NCBI GenBank assembly: GCA_039936115.1
Contig: JBDTIZ010000141.1
Coordinates: forward strand, 1 to 11,055
Source of the DNA: DATIJJ01 sp039936115
GTDB taxonomy: Bacteria > Pseudomonadota > Gammaproteobacteria > DSM-16500
DNA length: 11,055 nucleotides
Direction: 5' to 3'
Below, piece after piece: positions 6,300-11,055 of the stretch. Below the pieces are notes generated by a model, which saw only the letters and a list, made by a program, of their open reading frames with translations, did no database searches and was not told the DNA's origin. The position numbers were made by a program, and so were the translations under genes. Position 1 is the stretch's first letter. The number at the start of each line of letters is the position of its first letter.

Positions 6300-7724
6300 G
6301 TGAATAATAGAAAGCTAGCTTTTAAAGACTTCAGTGAGAGTAAAGATTTTGTGTGGAAAACGCCGAAGCATAATTATGATCGGGTTGCGGGGCTACCGAT
6401 CTACATTGGCCGCGGAGTTCATGACCCTTTCAAAATTTATATAGATGAACCTACTCACCCACCCAAAAAAATGTCAGACGCTGAGCGCGGGATAGCTGTG
6501 GCTGCAATAAATTTCGCTTTTAAAACGTTATCGCCATTGAAAGTTTCCTATGTTGTTGCAATTGATGATAGCAGCGCTTGGGCAGCAGCGAGTTATTTAG
6601 GTGCATATGAGTGGAACGATAATGCAGGATACAAAAATTTTTTTAAACCCTCGGGCATAGAGAATTTGAAATGGTTACAATTCAATAATCCTGGACCTAA
6701 AGCTGGAATTTATACAATTATCTCAAAGAGAAACGGTGATTTATTTCACTGGCAGATTCTAAAGGGAAAACGAGTTCGCTATGAGGCAAGTGTTTTATTT
6801 TTAGATGTAGAAGATGGTACGGCTGTCAAATTATATAAGAATACAGAACATATGCAGATTGTCCATGATATGACATATGAAGCTGCTATTGCTATTAAGC
6901 CAACGTCAAGCAAGAAGACTGTGATTTTTAACCATTGCGCGGAAGGAATAGGTCGTTCAGCTATCCTTACTTTGGCAGAAGCGATGTTAGCAAGTAGTTA
7001 CCTAGATCCAGAAAAATTTAAGACCCCCCTAAGCTCAACACTCGACGAAAACAAGTTGTTGCAGAGTGATAAGCATCTTTTGCCTTCTGTAGACGAGAGA
7101 GAAAAGGATAACTATCCTCAACGTTTAGTAAAATGGGGGCATCAATTCAGGCATGGAATGTTGGGTGGAAGGAGTGGAGGACAGAAGCCATGTATGGAGC
7201 AAATTGAAGATTGCTGGGAAACAGGAAAGCGATTAGTGTCTTTGCCTGATCAAGCTAATCAGTATCAATCTGTCAAAGAACGGGTAAGGGTTACAAAAGA
7301 AGAGCAAGCGCATATATTATCCTTGCCAACAAAAGCGAAGCAATTTTTTTTAGAACTGATAAAAAAAGCAGAACCCAAAAAAATAGCTTCAAGAACATTT
7401 TTTTCATCTTATGGATCAAATGCGTCAGAATTTGAAGCATTTAAAATAATATTAGAGGAAAAATCAAGCTCTCCTGATGTAGAAGTTTATATTAATATTG
7501 ATCAACAAAAAGCTATGTTTCAAGAAATTATCAAAAGAGGATCTGAGCTTGGCAATGACAAAGCAATGCTTGAATATTTAAAAACCGCCTCATGGGAAGG
7601 TGTGGAGCAACTACACAATCAAATACAGGATAAGCTTTCAAGCGACATACAGCAGTTGTCTTCTTTACAAGAAGTGCTTGCTCTGCGCTTGGTGGAAAGA
7701 TGGGCTTCGTGTTCTATTCTCTAG
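6300..7724 (+). CDS. Protein-tyrosine-phosphatase-like protein with a C-terminal CaaX-type tail; candidate translocated effector
   Basis: The product has 474 residues, with no signal peptide or membrane segment. HCAEGIGRSA at residues 212-221 is a cysteine-phosphatase P-loop, C(X)5R with Cys213 and Arg219 and the following Ser. About 40 residues before it LFLDVEDGTAV (Asp169, Asp172) occupies the place of the WPD acid loop, without the tryptophan. After it FRHGMLGGRSGGQ (about 283-296) resembles the segment leading into the Q-loop of classical PTPs, so tyrosine phosphatase activity is plausible but unproven. Residues about 310-470 are mostly helical, charged and of unknown type. The protein ends Cys471-Ser-Ile-Leu, which fits a eukaryotic CaaX box with Leu favouring geranylgeranylation. 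Bacteria lack that modification, while several Legionella type IV effectors carry such boxes and are lipidated by the host. Effector status is inference. It begins 55 bases after tamB with no terminator seen between, so read-through is possible. Confidence 0.82.
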   Translation: MNNRKLAFKDFSESKDFVWKTPKHNYDRVAGLPIYIGRGVHDPFKIYIDEPTHPPKKMSDAERGIAVAAINFAFKTLSPLKVSYVVAIDDSSAWAAASYLGAYEWNDNAGYKNFFKPSGIENLKWLQFNNPGPKAGIYTIISKRNGDLFHWQILKGKRVRYEASVLFLDVEDGTAVKLYKNTEHMQIVHDMTYEAAIAIKPTSSKKTVIFNHCAEGIGRSAILTLAEAMLASSYLDPEKFKTPLSSTLDENKLLQSDKHLLPSVDEREKDNYPQRLVKWGHQFRHGMLGGRSGGQKPCMEQIEDCWETGKRLVSLPDQANQYQSVKERVRVTKEEQAHILSLPTKAKQFFLELIKKAEPKKIASRTFFSSYGSNASEFEAFKIILEEKSSSPDVEVYINIDQQKAMFQEIIKRGSELGNDKAMLEYLKTASWEGVEQLHNQIQDKLSSDIQQLSSLQEVLALRLVERWASCSIL

Positions 7725-7849
7725 GTTTAATGTATCTCATTTTTTTGCATTGAGGAATTTGTTAAAAAATCTGTAGAGCTCAGCCCTGCTGCAAATTTTT
7801 GTCATGCCAGCATGTTTTACAGCATTCATAAAATGGGATATTTTACCAA

Positions 7850-7880
7850 TTGTCACTAGACCCTAATCATGAGACATTAT
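7850..7880 (+). promoter_or_regulatory. Weak candidate promoter of the proline-rich secreted protein gene
   Basis: TTGTCA (7850-7855) is a good -35 hexamer; CATTAT (7875-7880) follows after 19 bases, longer than the ideal 17. It sits 40 bases before the ATG. The rest of 7725-7849 shows no clear gene or terminator. Confidence 0.3.
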
Positions 7881-7920
7881 TTTTTGATTTTTAATAGCTA
7901 ATAAAAAAGGATTAATTCAT

Positions 7921-8271
7921 ATGAAACTCAAAGGATTGTTAACGTTAGCTCTTGGACTTTGCATGGGTTCAACTGCATTTGCTGCTGACCAGGTAGTAAA
8001 AGAAGAAATAAATCCACCGGCTGCTGAAGGTGCGTTGACTGCTGATCAGATTCCACCGCTTTATAGCCCAGTCGCTAAACCCGCCACCGCTCCAACTGCG
8101 CCACCAGCATCCCAAGAACCTAACCAGCCAGCAGCACCACAATCCGAACAGACATCGGCCCAACCACCGCCAGGAATTATTTCAGATACCCAGCCACCTA
8201 CGCCTTCCGACGCTGAACCTACAACTGCGCCGCCGACAGCTAATCCTAGTCAGCCGACTACATTACAATAG
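7921..8271 (+). CDS. Small secreted proline-rich protein of unknown function
   Basis: The product has 116 residues. The N-terminus is a classic Sec signal peptide (MKLKGLLTLALGLCMGSTAFA) with likely cleavage after Ala21. The mature part, about 95 residues, has 23 prolines and is rich in Ala, Thr, Gln and Ser, with many PP pairs and few hydrophobic residues, so it should be extended and unstructured. Such segments often act as periplasmic spacers or are attached to the wall or outer membrane, but there is no lipobox cysteine, anchor or recognised domain, so no function is assigned. AGGA lies 9 bases before ATG 7921. The gene is alone: it follows a 196-base gap and ends just before a large hairpin separating it from the convergent glycosyltransferase gene. 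Confidence 0.78.
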   Translation: MKLKGLLTLALGLCMGSTAFAADQVVKEEINPPAAEGALTADQIPPLYSPVAKPATAPTAPPASQEPNQPAAPQSEQTSAQPPPGIISDTQPPTPSDAEPTTAPPTANPSQPTTLQ

Positions 8272-8276
8272 GTGGC

Positions 8277-8342
8277 GATGCCCCTCCTCTCCCCTCCCGC
8301 GCTTTTTTGCGGGAGAAGATAGTTGAGGAGAGGAGGGGCATC
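8277..8342. terminator. Large nested hairpin between convergent genes, likely bidirectional terminator
   Basis: Outer arms GATGCCCCTCCTCTCC (8277-8292) and its exact reverse complement (8327-8342) pair over 16 bases. Inside them CTCCCGC (8294-8300) and GCGGGAG (8309-8315) form a second stem whose loop contains six T. Convergent genes end at 8271 (plus) and begin their 3' end at 8363 (minus). No T-run follows the outer stem, so termination would rely on the structure or on the inner hairpin. The perfect outer arms could also mean a dispersed repeat. Confidence 0.65.
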
Positions 8343-8362
8343 TAAGGTTAGCTGAGAAAAAA

Positions 8363-9346
8363 TCACTCTACCTCAACAGGCTCTCTCACCACCGATGAAG
8401 TCGTTTGTTCCAATACTTTACGAATCACAAAACGCGGTCGCTTTCTGACTTCTTGATAAATCCTTCCAATATATTCACCCGTCACCCCCAAGCCCAACAA
8501 CACAATGCCCAGCAGGAAAAACATAATTGCAAACAATGTAAATACACCCTCTACCTCAGGACCGACAATTAATCGGCGAGCAATCAAGAACATCACAAAC
8601 ATAAAACTTAAAAAGGAAATCAGCATCCCAATCATGGTAAATACTTGTAAGGGAAACACTGAAAAACCCGTGACTAAATCAAAGTTGTAGCGGATCAATT
8701 TATAAAGATTATAGTTAGACGTGCCAGCAAATCGAGGTTCGTGAGTCACACCTACTTCCGTTGGATTAGCTGCATAATTGAGTGCTAAAGCTGGAATAAA
8801 CGTGGTCCCCTCGCCTGTCGATGCCATCAAATCCACGATATTTCGGCTATAGGCGCGTAGCATACAGCCTTCGTCTTCCATTTTAAGTTTTGGCATCATC
8901 CAAGCGCGTAATTTGTTATGCATTTTAGAAACAAACAAACGCCACCAGTTATCTTGACGGCCAACGCGATGTGTATTCACCACATCATGGCCTGCTTCCA
9001 TTGCCTCAACTAACTTATGAATATCTTCAGGCGGATTTTGTAAATCGGCATCCATAGTGATGACAATCTCGCCTCTGACCTTTTCAAACCCAGCCATAAT
9101 TGCCATGTGTTGGCCAAAGTTGCCATTGAACTCAATAACGCGAATTTGGGTTGGACGGCGATTATGTAATTCTTGGAGAATTGCGGATGAACGATCCATA
9201 CTGCCGTCATTGGTCAGAATAATCTCGTAAGTTTTGCCTAACTTATCAAGCGCCCCTGTCAATCGACGGTACAATTCTTCAAGATTTTCTTGCTCGTTAT
9301 AAACAGGTATAACAACACTGATATAAGGATTATTCTGCTTAGGCAT
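8363..9346 (-). CDS. ArnC-like family 2 membrane glycosyltransferase (polyprenyl-phosphate sugar transferase)
   Basis: The enzyme has 327 residues from the chosen start. It transfers a sugar from a nucleotide donor to a polyprenyl phosphate at the inner face of the inner membrane. The GT-A domain starts YISVVIPVYNEQENLEEL (about 8-25), with TNDGS at 45-49 and the metal-binding Asp99-Ala-Asp101 in MDADLQNPPED. Two transmembrane helices follow (about 230-256 and 268-290), ending in the juxtamembrane GEYIGRIYQEVRKRPRF. The segment EGCMLRAYSRNIVDLM and the tail resemble E. coli ArnC, which makes undecaprenyl-phosphate-Ara4FN for lipid A modification. No other arn gene is in the window, so the sugar is unknown and a GtrB-type role is possible. 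The frame is open upstream to 9514, but ATG 9344-9346 begins at the conserved domain and has a TATAAT promoter just upstream. The longer form would overlap nth. Confidence 0.92.
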   Translation of the reverse strand: MPKQNNPYISVVIPVYNEQENLEELYRRLTGALDKLGKTYEIILTNDGSMDRSSAILQELHNRRPTQIRVIEFNGNFGQHMAIMAGFEKVRGEIVITMDADLQNPPEDIHKLVEAMEAGHDVVNTHRVGRQDNWWRLFVSKMHNKLRAWMMPKLKMEDEGCMLRAYSRNIVDLMASTGEGTTFIPALALNYAANPTEVGVTHEPRFAGTSNYNLYKLIRYNFDLVTGFSVFPLQVFTMIGMLISFLSFMFVMFLIARRLIVGPEVEGVFTLFAIMFFLLGIVLLGLGVTGEYIGRIYQEVRKRPRFVIRKVLEQTTSSVVREPVEVE

Positions 9347-9383
9347 AGCCTGTATTACCTTTAGTAAACTACAATGGGTGGGA

Positions 9384-9413
9384 ATTATACTGTACAATGG
9401 CGCGATTACTGAA
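9384..9413 (-). promoter_or_regulatory. Candidate promoter of the ArnC-like gene
   Basis: The minus strand has a perfect -10 TATAAT (9384-9389) with a weak -35 TTCAGT (9408-9413) 18 bases upstream. Initiation near 9376 gives a leader of about 30 bases to ATG 9346 and argues against the longer reading frame. On the plus strand the overlapping bases read TATACT (9386-9391), a possible -10 for nth, so the two divergent genes may share this site. Confidence 0.45.
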
Positions 9414-9440
9414 ATATTTTTTATACTTTCGATGAATGCG

Positions 9441-10073
9441 ATGAATGCCAAAAAAATACGTGAAATCTTCTTACGATTTAGTAAAGCTAACCCAAGCCCA
9501 ACAACCGAGCTCATTTATCATAGCCCGTTTGAATTATTGATTGCGGTGATACTTTCAGCCCAAGCGACTGATATTTCAGTGAATAAAGCAACGAGACCGC
9601 TCTTTTCCGTTGCCAACACACCCGAAAAAATCCTGGCACTTGGCATTGATTCATTAAAAAATTACATCAAAACCATTGGATTATTTAATACGAAAGCTAA
9701 CAATATTCAGAAAACATGCCAACGCTTGATTGATCACTATGATTCCAAGGTACCCGAAGATCGGGAAGCATTAGAAAGCTTGCCGGGGGTTGGCCGTAAA
9801 ACAGCGAATGTCATTTTAAATACCTGTTTTGGCCACCCGACAATAGCTGTAGATACGCATATTTTTCGCGTGGCACAGCGGATTGGTTTAGCGAAAGGCA
9901 AAACACCGCTTGCTGTTGAAATTCAGTTGGAAAAAACCATTCCAAAAGAATTTCTGTTGGATGCGCATCACTGGTTGATATTGCACGGTCGATACACTTG
10001 CACCGCACGAAAACCACATTGTCCCGAATGTCTTATTAATGATTTGTGTGAATATCCGGATAAAACAAAATGA
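9441..10073 (+). CDS. nth: Endonuclease III (DNA glycosylase/AP lyase)
   Basis: Endonuclease III removes oxidised pyrimidines and cuts the abasic site in base excision repair. The 210-residue product aligns closely, residue for residue, with my recollection of E. coli Nth. The helix-hairpin-helix LPGVGRKTANV carries the catalytic Lys120, Asp138 is in VDTHIFRV, and the 4Fe-4S cluster cysteines are Cys187, Cys194, Cys197 and Cys203 (C-X6-C-X2-C-X5-C). In-frame ATGs occur at 9378, 9432 and 9441. The last gives MNAKKIREIF and matches the E. coli N-terminus exactly in register. No ribosome binding site distinguishes 9432 from 9441, so the start is uncertain by three codons. It overlaps the next gene by four bases. 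Confidence 0.97.
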   Translation: MNAKKIREIFLRFSKANPSPTTELIYHSPFELLIAVILSAQATDISVNKATRPLFSVANTPEKILALGIDSLKNYIKTIGLFNTKANNIQKTCQRLIDHYDSKVPEDREALESLPGVGRKTANVILNTCFGHPTIAVDTHIFRVAQRIGLAKGKTPLAVEIQLEKTIPKEFLLDAHHWLILHGRYTCTARKPHCPECLINDLCEYPDKTK

Positions 10074-10492
10074 AAGATGATCGTCTGGAAATGCGTAAGG
10101 TATTTTTTGAAGCCTGGCGTAAACATAAAGAAAACTTATTGGTTGAACCTATTGAAGCACAACTCATAGCCATTATGTTATTGCATCCGGAATATCATGA
10201 ATGGCTGAATCAATCTCTGGATTATGAAATCGCAGATTTCAAAGAGCACAATCCTTTTTTACATCTCAGTTTGCATCTAGCTTTACGAGAACAACTCTCT
10301 ACGAATCGCCCCGAAGGAATTACTGAAATTTATGCAAAGCTTTGTAAAAAATTTCAGGATCAGCATGTGGCCGAGCATAAAATGTTAGCGTGTTTAGAAG
10401 AAATTTTATGGGATGCGCAAACATCTGGAAAAATGCCGGACGAAAAAGTTTATCTGGAAAAATTGTGGAAAGAATTATATAGCGCACGTTAA
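10070..10492 (+). CDS. DUF1841 family protein
   Basis: A 140-residue soluble protein, predicted almost entirely helical, with no signal peptide or membrane segment. The family is of unknown function, found in gammaproteobacteria and often encoded just after nth, as here. Typical features are the N-terminal RKVFFEAWRKHKENLLVEPI, a histidine-rich middle (HEWL, FKEHNPFLHLSLHLALREQL) and a C-terminal helix with CLEEILWDAQTSGKMPDE. The start ATG overlaps the nth stop (ATGA), giving translational coupling and probably a common transcript. The recurring link to nth hints at a repair-related or purely operonic association; the sequence does not tell which. Confidence 0.9.
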   Translation: MKDDRLEMRKVFFEAWRKHKENLLVEPIEAQLIAIMLLHPEYHEWLNQSLDYEIADFKEHNPFLHLSLHLALREQLSTNRPEGITEIYAKLCKKFQDQHVAEHKMLACLEEILWDAQTSGKMPDEKVYLEKLWKELYSAR

Positions 10493-10537
10493 TTTCTGTG
10501 ATAACCGCACTTAACACGCCAACCCACATTTACAACC

Positions 10538-10810
10538 TCATCCCGCACTTGAACGTGTCACCCCGTACTTGAACTTGTCACTCCGCACTTGAACTTGTCA
10601 CCCCATATTTGAACTTGTCACCCCGCACTTGTTGCGGGGTCTGGGCTTGAAATAATAAAAAATGCATTATAATTTTTTAAATGATTTTTTTATGTTTTAA
10701 AGCCCGGACCCCGCAACAAGTGCGGGGTGACAAGTTCAAGTGCGAGGTGACATTGTTATGTGCGGGGTGACAGAGTTACGTGCAGGGTGACATGTTACGT
10801 GCGGGGTGCA
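10538..10810. repeat. Repeat element B: 40-bp inverted-repeat core flanked by mirror-oriented 20-bp repeats
   Basis: The core arms are 10609-10648 and 10700-10739, 40 bp each with one mismatch, around a 51-bp AT-rich spacer. Each arm contains the stem-loop CCCCGCA-CTTGT-TGCGGGG. To the left are four 20-bp units (10538, 10558, 10578, 10598), TCACCCCGCACTTGAACTTG-like. To the right are four in the reverse orientation (10731, 10751, 10771, 10791), ending GTGCGGGGTGA-like; a further unit at 10811-10830 is degenerate. The spacer shares AATTTTTTAA-type sequence followed by TTATGTTT with element A, in the same orientation. It occupies the gap between the convergent DUF1841 and barrel genes (10493-10841), where it could also act as a terminator for both. 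No gene is visible in that gap. Confidence 0.85.
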
Positions 10811-10841
10811 GAGTTATGCCCGGTAACAATGTTACGCGAGA

Positions 10842-11055
10842 TTAGAAATAAACATCAAATTGGAATGTCACAGCAGAGTCTTGTTTTCCACTCGCGGTAG
10901 GCGCTGAAATGCCTGAACCTGTTGCAACATTGCTTGCACCATAGTTGTAATCACGACGGAATTCCAAACTTTGCAAAGTATCTCTCCACACAGATGTATT
11001 AAACACCAATGAATAACGCTTGTAGGGAAGCTCTAAGGCTAATGCGTCTTTCGTC
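10842..11055 (-). CDS. C-terminal end of an outer-membrane beta-barrel (porin-like) protein, partial
   Basis: The frame is open from the window edge for 70 codons to TAA at 10842-10844. The residues alternate in the manner of membrane beta strands (LELPYKRYSLVFNTSVWRD, then LQSLEFRRDYNYGAS) and the chain ends VTFQFDVYF. The terminal Phe with aromatic and hydrophobic residues at alternating positions is the usual C-terminal signature of outer-membrane barrels. The style recalls the LbtU-like siderophore porins of Legionellales, but that is only a resemblance. The start and most of the gene lie outside the window. Its 3' end abuts repeat element B. Confidence 0.68.
   Translation of the reverse strand, partial: TKDALALELPYKRYSLVFNTSVWRDTLQSLEFRRDYNYGASNVATGSGISAPTASGKQDSAVTFQFDVYF

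Noticed and set aside
7725..7849. Possible terminator or small RNA after the phosphatase-like gene
   Set aside because: Only short imperfect pairings such as CATGCCAGCATG are present, without a stem and T-run that would support a call.
7921..7983. Lipoprotein signal in the small secreted protein (LGLC)
   Set aside because: Leu before Cys does not fit a lipobox, whereas AFA followed by ADQ fits ordinary signal peptidase cleavage.
9347..9514. N-terminal extension of the ArnC-like protein by 56 residues
   Set aside because: It would run over the nth coding region and the TATAAT promoter; the family fold begins right after ATG 9346.
10538..10830. CRISPR array
   Set aside because: Units are 20 bp with no spacers between them, degenerate, and reverse orientation around a palindromic core; no cas gene is nearby.

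Overview
The window reads as chromosomal DNA of an AT-rich gammaproteobacterium. The Nth, ArnC-like and DUF1841 proteins are of gammaproteobacterial type, and TamA/TamB show a diderm envelope. One gene (6300-7724) looks like a translocated eukaryotic-style effector. Together with the abundant intergenic hairpin repeats, this suggests an intracellular, Legionella/Coxiella-like lineage (order Legionellales). That placement is inference; no rRNA or other marker gene is present.

Layout, left to right. Positions 1-117 may hold the tail of a plus-strand gene. A short decayed hairpin repeat follows. A minus-strand operon of two amide hydrolases comes next: a P1/S58-family self-processing peptidase (1012-1911) and a nitrilase-superfamily amidase (189-1001). 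A divergent intergenic region (1912-2291) contains repeat element A. The plus-strand pair tamA-tamB (2292-6244) overlaps by four bases. It encodes the outer-membrane barrel and inner-membrane-anchored periplasmic bridge of the TAM complex; TamB is unusually short. Then comes a 474-residue protein with a protein-tyrosine-phosphatase P-loop and a C-terminal Cys-Ser-Ile-Leu that fits a host CaaX prenylation box. After it lies a small secreted proline-rich protein (7921-8271) and a large nested hairpin. An ArnC-like membrane glycosyltransferase on the minus strand (8363-9346) is divergent from nth (9441-10073), which overlaps a DUF1841 gene (10070-10492). The window ends with repeat element B and the 3' end of a minus-strand outer-membrane barrel gene (10842 to beyond 11055).

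The two most unusual things are the phosphatase-like protein with its candidate CaaX tail, and the two repeat elements. Each element has a long inverted-repeat core made of two stem-loops around an AT-rich spacer. On both sides there are mirror-oriented tandem copies, with a 20- or 21-bp period, of the outer end of the same arm. The cores of A and B share their arms and part of the spacer, so they look like copies of one dispersed, possibly mobile, REPIN/MITE-like family.

The housekeeping genes (tamAB, nth, DUF1841, the ArnC-like gene) are ordinary and intact. Functional links between blocks are weak, apart from the overlapping or tightly spaced pairs.
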